This document shows, in pieces, positions 45,834 to 53,984 of a DNA stretch of 64,000 nucleotides. Numbering within the stretch: the stretch's first letter is position 1; every line of letters starts with the position of its first letter. Under the pieces are notes generated by a model that searched no databases, was not told the origin of the DNA, and saw only the letters and a list, made by a program, of their open reading frames with translations. This DNA comes from Streptomyces sp. NBC_00490 (lineage in GTDB: Bacteria; Actinomycetota; Actinomycetes; Streptomycetales; Streptomycetaceae), in assembly GCF_036013645.1 (NCBI RefSeq), contig NZ_CP107869.1, positions 1,116,001 through 1,180,000 on the forward strand, given 5' to 3'. Both the position numbers and the translations under genes were made by a program.

Positions 45834-46817
45834 ATGGCCCGGTTCTCCGAGTTGTGTCTGGGGCCGCTGGAATCAGTGCCGGTCTCGGTCGTGGCGCAGC
45901 CCGGCGTCACCTTGATGTCGCTCGTCGCGGACGCGCTGGGCGGACGTACCCAGGGGGTGCACCCCACGTGGCGGCGCGCGCTGCGCTCGGCGGTGCCCGA
46001 GGGGGCGGAGGCGGTGCTGCGGCCGCTGTTCACCCGTGAGTACTCGATGGTTCCCGACTGCCTCACCCCCACGGCACCCCTGTGGGAGACCGATCTCTCG
46101 GTCCAGCTGGACCGTCTGGCGGAGGTCTCGCCCCATCTGCTGCTGCGGGAGCTGGAGTCGGACTTCGGGGGGACGGTCCCTCGGCAGTGGCAGTCGGTCG
46201 TCGACCGGCCGAAGGCCTTCATCCACGCGTACGCGGCCATTCTCAGCGCCGTGTGGGAGGCTTTCGGGCCGGTCTGGGCGCGGGCCGGCGCCCTGCTGGC
46301 CCGGGAGACCGAGCGGGTGGGTGTGGCGGTCGTCAGCAACGCCCTGCCGCTCGTCATGAGCGGGCTCGGGCCCAAGATCCGCTTTTCCGGGCAGACCCTG
46401 TACGTGCCCGATCCGCACCCCGAGACATTCGAGCGGGGTGCCCGCCGTGTGGTGCTGGTGCCCATCGTGTCGGGCAACGGTGCCTCGGTCTTCAGCTTCG
46501 ACCGTTCCGACGCCGTGTGGTTCGGCTATCCCGTGCCCGGCCTGAACACGCTGTGGACCGCTCGGGAGGCCACCACCCAAAGGGACCCGCTCAAGCTCGT
46601 GGTGGGTTCCCTGCGGGCGGGGATCCTGCGCGAGCTCGTCCGCCCCTGCACCATGGGCTCCCTGGCCTCCGCGCTCAACTGCACGCCGGCGACCGTGACC
46701 TACCACTGCGGTCAGCTGGAGGCGGCCGGTCTCCTCAGCCGGGAGCGGCGAGGGCAGCATGTGGTGGCCCGGCGTACGACGTCAGGTGCGACACTCGTCC
46801 ACTTGCTGTCGAGCTGA
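45834..46817 (+). CDS. Winged-helix (ArsR-like) transcriptional regulator
   Basis: 327 aa from ATG 45834 with GGGGGG upstream; the open frame continues back across the SH3b gene but that part is noise. The last 70 residues are an ArsR/DprA-type winged helix (TMGSLASALNCTPATVTYHC, QLEAAGLLSRERRGQHVVARR). The first 250 residues form a conserved actinobacterial regulator domain with no clear metal or ligand motif. Divergent from the SH3b/serine-hydrolase genes and upstream of the serine hydrolase-SH3b gene, so either may be its target. Confidence 0.78.
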   Translation: MARFSELCLGPLESVPVSVVAQPGVTLMSLVADALGGRTQGVHPTWRRALRSAVPEGAEAVLRPLFTREYSMVPDCLTPTAPLWETDLSVQLDRLAEVSPHLLLRELESDFGGTVPRQWQSVVDRPKAFIHAYAAILSAVWEAFGPVWARAGALLARETERVGVAVVSNALPLVMSGLGPKIRFSGQTLYVPDPHPETFERGARRVVLVPIVSGNGASVFSFDRSDAVWFGYPVPGLNTLWTAREATTQRDPLKLVVGSLRAGILRELVRPCTMGSLASALNCTPATVTYHCGQLEAAGLLSRERRGQHVVARRTTSGATLVHLLSS

Positions 46818-46951
46818 GCCCGCACGCGGCGAGCGCCACCCTGACATCCGTCAGGACCGCCGCCCCCACTCCCCTTCCTAAGGTTCGAGTCGTCTTCCAG
46901 GCCCCGGCCGTGCTGCGGGGCACCCTCCACAGACAGGAAGAGACGGCTTTC

Positions 46952-47092
46952 ATGCGCCTTGACAGTGTCCGCATCACGCTGAAAAAGGGTGTCCACGTCG
47001 AAAGGCATCACATGCCCCGAATTCTGCACGGCACCGACGCGCTCGCCCTCGCACCGGCCAACTCGATCAATCCCAGGGAGCACAACCTGTGA
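46952..47092 (+). CDS. Possible 46-aa leader/small ORF coupled to the next gene
   Basis: Starts at ATG 46952 with AGGAAGAG about 8 nt upstream and ends in TGA overlapping the GTG start of the serine hydrolase-SH3b gene (GTGA, 4-nt overlap). Composition is basic and His-rich in the middle (KKGVHVERHHMPR) with no Cys, signal peptide or helix pattern I recognise. Could be a translational-coupling leader or a small peptide; could also be chance. Confidence 0.4.
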   Translation: MRLDSVRITLKKGVHVERHHMPRILHGTDALALAPANSINPREHNL

Positions 47093-48249
47093 AGCGCCCT
47101 CTTCTCGCTGTCGCCGCCGCGCTCCTGCTGATCGGCGGCGTGGCAGGCTCCGCCGCCGCGGATGCCCCGGCCGGGCAGCCGGTGCGCCCCGCCGCCGCGT
47201 CCGTCGAGGTGCCCTCCGGTGTCAGCGCCGGGGTCGCCGTCTTCGACCGGCAGACCGGCACCTTCACCGAGCAGCTCAACTCGAGCACCCGCTTCCGGTC
47301 CGCCTCGATCGTCAAGCTGCTGATGGCGCTGGACTACCTGTGGGACCGAGGCCCCGACTACACCGTGCCCGCCGCCGACCGGGCATGGCTGGAGCCGATG
47401 CTGCGCAGCAGCAACGACAGCGCCGCCAACAACTACTGGTCGGACCACGGCGGTACGGCGATCATCACCCGCATGGTGAAGAACCTCGAGCTCAAGGACA
47501 CGGCGGTGCCGCCCGCCGGGAAGGAGGGCTTCTGGGGCTACACCGCCCTCTCCGCGCGCGACACGGTGACGATCTACCGCTACCTCCTGGACTCGGCGCC
47601 CGCCCCGGTGCGCACCTTCGTGATGGACAACCTGCGTCAGTCCACCCGCTGCGCCTCCGACAAGTTCGACCAGCACTTCGGTATCGCCGGGGCGTTCTCG
47701 AAGCCGTGGGCGGTGAAGCAGGGTTGGTCGGGAGCCTCCTTCGAGAAGGGCACCTGCGGCACGGCGAGCACCGCGTCCGCGTCCGCGGCCGGTACGTCGA
47801 GCCCGGCTCCGGCCGCCGCGGACGTGGACGTGGACCTGGACCGGCCCGCACTGCACAGCACCGGCACCGTGGGCGCCGGTGACCGGTCCATCGTGGCCGT
47901 GTTCACCCTGCATCAAGTCGGCACGTCGTACGGGAAGGCGTACACGGACATCGGCCGGCTGACCCGCTCCCTGAACGTTCCCGGCGCCACCCGGCCCGCG
48001 GGATGGTGGTACGGCACATGGAGCGACCATGTGAACGTCCGGCCCAACCCGAACACGGGCAACACTGCCATCACCCAACTCCCCGCAGGCGTCGAGGTGT
48101 TGGTGGGCTGCCAGGCGAGGGGCGAGAAGGTCGACGTACCGCCGTACAGCAATGACTGGTGGGCGTACCTCCCCCAGTACAACGGCTGGATCTCGAACAT
48201 CTACATCAACTCGCCCGACAACAAGATGCCCGACGTCAAGGACTGCTGA
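47089..48249 (+). CDS. Secreted class A beta-lactamase-fold serine hydrolase fused to an SH3b domain
   Basis: 386 aa from a GTG with GGGAG. A signal peptide ends near AAA-D (about residue 25). The N-terminal domain has the penicilloyl-serine-transferase motifs SIVK (Ser73-Lys76), SND (108-110) and KQG (210-212), but no obvious Glu166-type ExxLN loop, so peptidase-like activity or binding is more likely than beta-lactam hydrolysis. After an Ala/Ser/Thr linker comes an SH3b domain (about 313-373, VNVRPNPNTGNTAITQLPAG, WWAYLPQYNGWISNIYI). Probably a wall-bound enzyme. Convergent with the kinase gene, 27 nt away. Confidence 0.83.
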   Translation: MKRPLLAVAAALLLIGGVAGSAAADAPAGQPVRPAAASVEVPSGVSAGVAVFDRQTGTFTEQLNSSTRFRSASIVKLLMALDYLWDRGPDYTVPAADRAWLEPMLRSSNDSAANNYWSDHGGTAIITRMVKNLELKDTAVPPAGKEGFWGYTALSARDTVTIYRYLLDSAPAPVRTFVMDNLRQSTRCASDKFDQHFGIAGAFSKPWAVKQGWSGASFEKGTCGTASTASASAAGTSSPAPAAADVDVDLDRPALHSTGTVGAGDRSIVAVFTLHQVGTSYGKAYTDIGRLTRSLNVPGATRPAGWWYGTWSDHVNVRPNPNTGNTAITQLPAGVEVLVGCQARGEKVDVPPYSNDWWAYLPQYNGWISNIYINSPDNKMPDVKDC

Positions 48250-48276
48250 ACGGCCTTGAGCGACAGCTCCGCTTCC

Positions 48277-49824
48277 TCACCCTCCGTACGCGGCGAGGTA
48301 GCGGAGCACCTTGTCGACATGGGGCCGCACGCGTTCGGGGACGCCGCCCTCGGTGATGACCGTGCGGTCGCTGGTTCGGTAGCCGGCCGCCATCAGCGCG
48401 GGAAGGTCCTTGGCCGGCATCTCCTCCTTCTTGAACTGCTGGTCGAGCCAGCACACGTACAGCGACATCGTGGAGATCGCGTCCGGGGGCGACATGTAGT
48501 CCTTGTCGCCGTCGCCGTCACCGTCGACCGCCCAGGCCCGGAACACCGACGGCGTCCACATGGCGATACCGAACTCCTCGCTCTTCGGGCGGGACGCGTC
48601 CGCGTCGAAACCGCTCTCCGCCTTGATCATGGCGGCGAGGAACGCGGGCGTGACCTCCGCGTCGGTGCAGCGGTGGGCGGCCTTCACGATGATCGGTCGC
48701 AGTGCCTTGGGTACGTCGGAGTCCTCCGGGATCTCCCCGGCGGCCGGACTGTGGGCGCCGGTGACGACGGTCGCCGTACTGCGCCCCTGATCGTCATCGT
48801 CGTTTCCCGCGCCTCCGCCGCCCCCGAGCAGCGCGGCCCCGCCGATGGCGGCGGCCGACAGGGCGGCCAGCGCCACGGCGGCGACCGGCAGCAGGCGGCG
48901 CCGTCGACGCGGGGTCGCCAGCTGCTCGATGCGGGCGGACAGGCTCGCGGCGGTGTGGCGCGCTCGGCCGGCGTGGTCGGGTGCCAGGCAGTCCTCGATG
49001 AGTCGGCGCCAGTTCTCCTCGAGTCCGGCGTCCAGACGCAGCGGCGCGGTGCCCCGGGCGTAGGCCTGCGCGGCGAGCGAGCGGGCGCGGGCGGTGGCGC
49101 CGGGGAACGGGTGGAGGCCACCGGTGAGCACCTGGTGGGCCAGGATGCCGAAGGCCCAGATGTCGGCGGTCGGCCGCACCATCGTCCCGTCCGCCCCCGT
49201 GCGCTGGGACCACCACTCGGGCGGCACATGATCGAGGGTGCCGAGCGGCGGCACATAGGCGTGGGTGCCCTCGAGTTCGGTGGCCAGACCGAAGTCGGCG
49301 AGCCAGACCGCGCCGTCCGCGCCCAGCAGCACGTTGGCGGGCTTGAGGTCGCCGTGCACCCAACCGGCCCCGTGCATATGGGAAAGGCCCGCGGCGACGC
49401 CGCGCAGCACCCGCACGGCATCCGGGATCGGACGCCCTGTCGCGGCAGCGTCCAGCGCCTGACGCACACTGGCCTCGGCGCGGTCCATGACGAGCGCGAT
49501 GGCACCGTCCAGCGCGGGCAGGTCCGGCGCGTCCACGGTGCACACGGCATGCGTCCGTACGAGGTGGGGGTGGTCCGCCTCCTCGCTGAACCGCACCTCG
49601 CGCGCGACCAGTTCGCCGAGCGCGGCGCGCTGACCGGGTGCCAGGGCGCCGGTCGGCAGCACCTTCACCGCCACGATCGTGCCGTCGGCGACCGCGCGGG
49701 CCTCGTACACGGTCCCCCAGCCGCCCGACCCGATGACGGCGTCCAACTCCCAGCCCTCGATACGGAAACCCGCCGGCAGTCGCGGCGTTTCGAGAGCGCC
49801 CTCTTCGGCACCTGACGAGCTCAT
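48277..49824 (-). CDS. Transmembrane Ser/Thr protein kinase fused to a lytic transglycosylase-like ectodomain
   Basis: 515 aa. Kinase domain about 20-300: Gly loop GSGGWG (32-37), Lys54, catalytic loop HGDLKPAN (Asp159; HGD replaces HRD), DFG 177-179, then ADIWAFGILAHQVLTG. One membrane helix (about 311-334). The extracellular part (about 370-465) matches SLT-type transglycosylase domains of Streptomyces: candidate catalytic Glu403 in AAMIKAESGFDADA, GIAMWTPSVFRAW, an EF-hand-like Asp-rich loop (DGDGDGDKDYMSPPDAI) and two Cys (386, 458). Its gene overlaps the FHA gene by 4 nt. The ectodomain may sense or cut peptidoglycan and signal to the kinase. Confidence 0.85.
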   Translation of the reverse strand: MSSSGAEEGALETPRLPAGFRIEGWELDAVIGSGGWGTVYEARAVADGTIVAVKVLPTGALAPGQRAALGELVAREVRFSEEADHPHLVRTHAVCTVDAPDLPALDGAIALVMDRAEASVRQALDAAATGRPIPDAVRVLRGVAAGLSHMHGAGWVHGDLKPANVLLGADGAVWLADFGLATELEGTHAYVPPLGTLDHVPPEWWSQRTGADGTMVRPTADIWAFGILAHQVLTGGLHPFPGATARARSLAAQAYARGTAPLRLDAGLEENWRRLIEDCLAPDHAGRARHTAASLSARIEQLATPRRRRRLLPVAAVALAALSAAAIGGAALLGGGGGAGNDDDDQGRSTATVVTGAHSPAAGEIPEDSDVPKALRPIIVKAAHRCTDAEVTPAFLAAMIKAESGFDADASRPKSEEFGIAMWTPSVFRAWAVDGDGDGDKDYMSPPDAISTMSLYVCWLDQQFKKEEMPAKDLPALMAAGYRTSDRTVITEGGVPERVRPHVDKVLRYLAAYGG

Positions 49825-50615
49825 GCGCCGCTCTCCTGCGGGACGGGCCGTCTGCGGGACGGCAACAGGGCGAGGTGTTCCTCGCGCACCAGGCCGAAGC
49901 GCAGGGCGAGGGAGGCCAGCCGGGCGCGCTTGGCGCCGGTGCGGCCGTTGCCGTCCGCCCCGGGCTCCTCACCGACGTCCAGGCGCAGTTTGGCGAAGGC
50001 CAGATAGTCGATGTGGTAGTTCACCGCTGAACGGGTCAGACCACGACAGCTCTCCAGCGGGCGAAGCCGCTCCGCGATGTCCCCCGCGCCCGGCAGCGCG
50101 CCGTCCGAGGGATCGCGCAGGCGCGGCTCGCACAGGGCCACGAGGACGAGGAAGTACTTCGCCGTGACATCGAGCGCGTAGGGATGCACGGTCAACTCCC
50201 CCGCGCCGGGCGAGGATCGCTTGTCCAGATAGGCGTGCTGCGGGGCGAACACCTTGAAGTCGACGGTCCCGCTCATCGCGGGCAGGACGACTCGGGAGAA
50301 CTCGAAGGGCACCGGCGCCCCCAGCCGACCAGGGGCGACGGTGATGTACTCGCCGGCACCCTCCAGGTTCTCGACCGCGTACGCGGTGTCACGGCTGAAG
50401 TTCGACAGCCGCCAGTAGTCCTCGGCCGCCTCCAGGCGCCCCGCCCGCCGGGAGATTCCGGGGTCGGGCAGGACGATGGCGACTTCCCGGCCGCCGGGCA
50501 GTCCGCGCCCGAAGTCGGCCACGTCGCCCGGCCCCATGCGCAGCAACTCGGGCCCGCCGACGTCGACTTCACCCGGGCGCGACGGCCCGGGCGGCTGCAC
50601 GATGATTGTTTCCAT
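49821..50615 (-). CDS. FHA-domain protein with C-terminal winged helix
   Basis: 264 aa from ATG 50615 with GGGGGAAAG. The N-terminal part (about 20-115) follows the FHA pattern: GPGDVADFGRG, DPGISRRAGRLE (Ser55/Arg56), SNFSRDTAYAVEN (Asn72). A second region (about 150-212, TAKYFLVLVALCEPRLRDPS and CRGLTRSAVNYHIDYLAFAK) looks like a winged helix. FHA domains bind phosphothreonine, so it is the likely substrate or adaptor of the kinase that follows with ATGA overlap; phosphorylation could switch a DNA-binding activity (inference). Confidence 0.78.
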   Translation of the reverse strand: METIIVQPPGPSRPGEVDVGGPELLRMGPGDVADFGRGLPGGREVAIVLPDPGISRRAGRLEAAEDYWRLSNFSRDTAYAVENLEGAGEYITVAPGRLGAPVPFEFSRVVLPAMSGTVDFKVFAPQHAYLDKRSSPGAGELTVHPYALDVTAKYFLVLVALCEPRLRDPSDGALPGAGDIAERLRPLESCRGLTRSAVNYHIDYLAFAKLRLDVGEEPGADGNGRTGAKRARLASLALRFGLVREEHLALLPSRRRPVPQESGA

Positions 50616-51094
50616 ACCGACTTTCCCCCGATGTGGTCGCCAGGATTGTAGAGGCGGTTCCGCTTTCCGCCGACCCGGCGTCTCCACGCGGGGCAGCAGG
50701 GAGCGTCTTTCGGTCACAGTCGCCACTTCGCCGCCTCGTCCGTCGCGGCCGACTCACCCCACAGAGCGGGCTTCTGGTCAAAAGCCGCAGAGGTGACATC
50801 GTTGTCCATGCCAGGCACCGCAAGCGGGCCGATTCCAGGGGTGAGAGCGCGAGGCACGCCCACTAGGACGATCGGCCGATCCTCTCGGTTCCCCGTGTGC
50901 GACGCGTTGTCGACGGGCACGGTGACCGGACGGCCGTGGACGGCCACGTTCTTTGTGCGGCAGCTACCACGAGATGGACTGCGGGACAGACACGGGGCCA
51001 ACGATGAGGCCACGATGGGGACTTGGAGCAGCGGCGGGCGTCGGGGCGGCGGTCCGAGTTCGCCCAGGATCTGGGGAGGCGGCGTTCGTGAGGT
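50616..51094. other. Divergent non-coding region
   Basis: 479 nt between the FHA/kinase operon and the FAD oxidoreductase. Short frames here look spurious. A perfect 12-bp palindrome GATCGGCCGATC (50870-50881) is the only symmetric site I noticed and might be an operator. Confidence 0.45.
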
Positions 51095-52219
51095 GTGAGG
51101 ATCGGGTTCGTGAAGCGGCCTGAACGTGTCGCTGTCATCGGCGTGGGCGTCCTGGGAGCCAGCGTGGGCTGGAACCTGTCCCGGCGCGGGGCCGAAGTGG
51201 TGTTCATCGACGCGGGCCGACCGGGCGAGGGTGTCACCAACTGGTCCTTCTCGTGGGTCAACGCCGGCAACAAGACGGTGACCAGGTCCTACTTCGACCT
51301 GAACGTCGCGGGCATGTCGGCCCACCGTGATCTGGCGAAGGTCATCGGACCGGACTCGTGGTGGTATCCCAGCGGCCACCTGCGCTGGGCGGACGAACCC
51401 ACGGCGCAGGCGCGGTTCCTCAAAACGGCCGAGTTGTTGGCCGGTTGGGGCTACCGGGTCGAGGAATACACGGGGGCCGACGTGCGCCGCCGCCTCGAAC
51501 CCGCCGTCATGGTGCCCGGTGGGGCTCGGGTGCTGTTCTATCCCGACGAGGGCTGGGTGCACGGCCGTCATCTCGTCCGCCGTCTGGTCCACGAGGCCGT
51601 GGCATCCGGCGCCGAGCTGCGCTCCGGCGTCGCGGTCCGTGACCTCGGCACCGGCGGCGACGGAAGCGTCCGGACCGTTGCCCTGTCCGACGGGAGCTCT
51701 CTCGACGTCGACGTCGTCGTGAACGCGGCAGGCCCCAGCGCCTCACACATCGCCGGGCTCGTCGCACGGCACCTGCCGATGCGCGCGGAGCCCGGCGTCG
51801 TCGCCCGGGTCAGCTGTGCTCCCGTCCCGATCCACCGGGCCATGCACGCACCACACATCGAGATGCGCCCGGACGGAGACGCCTCGGTGGTCCTCCACAG
51901 CCGGGAGATCGACGCCCTCATCGACACCGGCGAAGAGCCCGGCCAACTCGCCCGCCTGCTCCACGAATCGGCCCGGCACGTCGTCCCCGAACTCGGCGAC
52001 TCCCCCGTCGCCCAGGTACGGACAGCCCACCGGCCCATCCCCGCCGACGGGTTCCCCTCCGTAGGACCGGTACCGTCCGTGCCGGGCTACTACGAAGCCG
52101 TCACCCACAGCGGCATCACCCTCGGACCCGTCATCGGCAGACTCCTCGCCTCGGAAATCCTCACCGGCGAAAGAGACGCACTGCTCACGGACTTCCACCC
52201 GCAGCGGTTCCCGCCGTGA
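51095..52219 (+). CDS. FAD-dependent oxidoreductase (DAO family)
   Basis: 374 aa from GTG 51095; GTG 51110 is equally possible. Dinucleotide motif VAVIGVGVLGASVGWNLSRRG and second strand Asp/Glu at VVFIDAG, then GVTNWSFSWVNAG, a motif of the D-amino-acid oxidase/glycine oxidase group. C-terminal part includes RTAHRPIPADGFPSVGPV and GYYEAVTHSGITLGPVIGRLLA, the usual FAD-closing segment. Acts on an amine or amino acid; substrate unknown. Monocistronic. Confidence 0.88.
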   Translation: MRIGFVKRPERVAVIGVGVLGASVGWNLSRRGAEVVFIDAGRPGEGVTNWSFSWVNAGNKTVTRSYFDLNVAGMSAHRDLAKVIGPDSWWYPSGHLRWADEPTAQARFLKTAELLAGWGYRVEEYTGADVRRRLEPAVMVPGGARVLFYPDEGWVHGRHLVRRLVHEAVASGAELRSGVAVRDLGTGGDGSVRTVALSDGSSLDVDVVVNAAGPSASHIAGLVARHLPMRAEPGVVARVSCAPVPIHRAMHAPHIEMRPDGDASVVLHSREIDALIDTGEEPGQLARLLHESARHVVPELGDSPVAQVRTAHRPIPADGFPSVGPVPSVPGYYEAVTHSGITLGPVIGRLLASEILTGERDALLTDFHPQRFPP

Positions 52220-52320
52220 CAGCCGGGCGAGCGCAGGCGCACGAGCACGGGTACCGCTCCGCACGCCCACATCACCGTGCTCAATCAATGCCGATGACAC
52301 CTGCACGACGGCGCTGCATC

Positions 52321-52677
52321 ATGGCCACCATGGACTCGCCGAGCACCGACTGGGTCGCCATCGCGGCCTACGAGAATCTGGGCCGCCTCCACCCCGCGCA
52401 GGCCGCACGCGCTTGACTGCGGAACCGCGGCATCGACTGGATGCCGTTCACCGCGGACGAAGTCCAGTGGGACCTCACCTGCGGCATCGGTCCTGACGGC
52501 CACTGGCACGGCTGGTTCACCGTCCGCGTCGACGCACATGCGCTCCGGCGGCTCGGACTGCATCCCGACCAGCCCACGGCCAGGGTCACTGGCCCCTCCC
52601 CGCCCGGCTGGTGGCATGCCGCCGCAGAACGCAACGCTCACCACTACCTCGGGGGATCAACCCCACGGCAGGCCTGA
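52321..52677 (+). pseudogene. Small hypothetical ORF interrupted by an in-frame stop
   Basis: Reading from ATG 52321, 31 codons (MATMDSPSTDWVAIAAYENL onward) end at TGA 52414-52416; the same frame then continues without another stop to 52677 (LRNRGIDWMPFTADEVQWDL onward), including a second ATG at 52441 giving a 78-aa piece. The two pieces together would make about 118 aa. No family recognised. A nonsense mutation or sequencing error is the simplest reading; the 78-aa part alone may still be expressed. Confidence 0.45.
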
Positions 52678-52679
52678 CC

Positions 52680-53507
52680 TCACTCGGCGCGCTGCCCGAC
52701 CCGCAGGAAGCTCAGGTAGCGGCGTGAGGCTCGGTCGCCCAGTCGCGTGCGGATGCGCTCGGCGATGGCGTCGAGGAGGGGCTCGCGGACGTCGGAATCG
52801 AGTTTGCGGTACAGCGATTGCGAGCGGAGGTGGTCGGCAAAGCCGTCGCCGTCGAACCACTGAACGGTGGGGTACCAGCGCACGATCGTCGGGCCGAACA
52901 ATTCCCCGGGATCATCGACCGGGCCCCAGCCCTCGTCGCTGGCACGCACCTCGTCCTCCAGCGGCGGGTGACCCCAGTCGGGGTTCCCGGGGCAGAACCG
53001 CTCATGGAGGTCGGCGGTCTCGGCGTAGACCTCGGGCTCGTCCGGCCTGCTGACGACGACGTGGCCGAGCAGCGCAGCCCAGCCTCCGGGGTGGAGCACG
53101 TCGTGCGCTCTCCGCCAGCCGACCGACGGGTCGACCCAGTGCCACGACGACGCGGCCACGAGGGCGTCGAAGCGCCGGCCGCGGTCGTCCCACGCCTCGA
53201 ACGTCGACGTCTCGACCTCGACATCACGGAATGCCGCGAGCCGCCGGCGAGCGAGCGCGGCCATGTCGGCGCCGGGCTCGACGGCGGTCACCGCGTATCC
53301 GAGGGCCGCCAGTGAACGCGTCGCCTGACCGGTACCGCAGCCCACCTCGAGCACCCTCGACTTCGAGCCCATGCCGGTGACGGCGGCCAGGTCCGCGAAC
53401 AACTCGTCGGGGTAGCCCGGCCGGACCCGGTCGTAGAGCTCCGGCACCTCGTTGAACACTCGGCCGAGGTGACGTTGGTTCGGGTGCGTCTGCGGATCAT
53501 CAGTCAC
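52680..53507 (-). CDS. Class I SAM-dependent methyltransferase
   Basis: 275 aa from GTG 53507; no ribosome site is seen, so the mRNA may be leaderless. SAM-binding motif I is RVLEVGCGTGQATRSLAALG, followed by TAVEPGADMAALARRR (acidic loop) and ALVAASSWHWVDPSVGW, in the UbiE/methyltransf_11 pattern. The substrate is not evident. Stop is immediately next to the end of the interrupted ORF on the other strand. Confidence 0.85.
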   Translation of the reverse strand: MTDDPQTHPNQRHLGRVFNEVPELYDRVRPGYPDELFADLAAVTGMGSKSRVLEVGCGTGQATRSLAALGYAVTAVEPGADMAALARRRLAAFRDVEVETSTFEAWDDRGRRFDALVAASSWHWVDPSVGWRRAHDVLHPGGWAALLGHVVVSRPDEPEVYAETADLHERFCPGNPDWGHPPLEDEVRASDEGWGPVDDPGELFGPTIVRWYPTVQWFDGDGFADHLRSQSLYRKLDSDVREPLLDAIAERIRTRLGDRASRRYLSFLRVGQRAE

Positions 53508-53666
53508 GAACGCACAAGCTACGAGACCAGCGCACGAAGACGCCACCCCGCGCCGGCGCCACGGCCGGGTGAGATTAATCAGGGCACAATCGGTCGTGTT
53601 TTCCCGCGACTTGGGGGCATCCGGACGGCAAGTGCACATCAGCCCTCGACCGAAGGGACGGTCACC

Positions 53667-53846
53667 TTGCTGGCCATCATTTCCGCAGTCCTGTTCTTCA
53701 TCGCCTTCCTGATCAACGCGGCCGAGATCTCCACCAACGACGCCTTCAGCTCGACCAACGTGATGTTGCTCGGGCTGACCGTTCTGGCCCTGCATCTCGC
53801 GGGTATCGGCACCGGCTGGTCCGCACGCGGCGGCCGCAGGCGCTGA
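53667..53846 (+). CDS. Small two-helix membrane protein
   Basis: 59 aa from a TTG at 53667 that has AAGGGA 8 nt upstream; the open frame continues upstream but without hydrophobic character. Helix 1 ISAVLFFIAFLINAAEI, a short polar loop with DAFSSTN, helix 2 VMLLGLTVLALHLAGIG, then a basic tail. Unknown function; small proteins of this form are common in Streptomyces. Confidence 0.6.
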   Translation: MLAIISAVLFFIAFLINAAEISTNDAFSSTNVMLLGLTVLALHLAGIGTGWSARGGRRR

Positions 53847-53984
53847 TTCCGTTCACCCGGCCGCCGTAAGGGCGAGGCGGTCGGGCGCACGTTCCCGGGA
53901 TCCGCAGGTCCTGCGCCGCCATGACACGCCGCCGGATGGGCTATCGGGACCATTCGCGGACTATTGGGTCATAGCGTACAGAAT

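Noticed and set aside
47089..48249. True class A beta-lactamase (resistance gene)
   Set aside because: SIVK, SND and KQG are present but I see no Glu166 omega loop, and the SH3b fusion suggests a wall-directed role.
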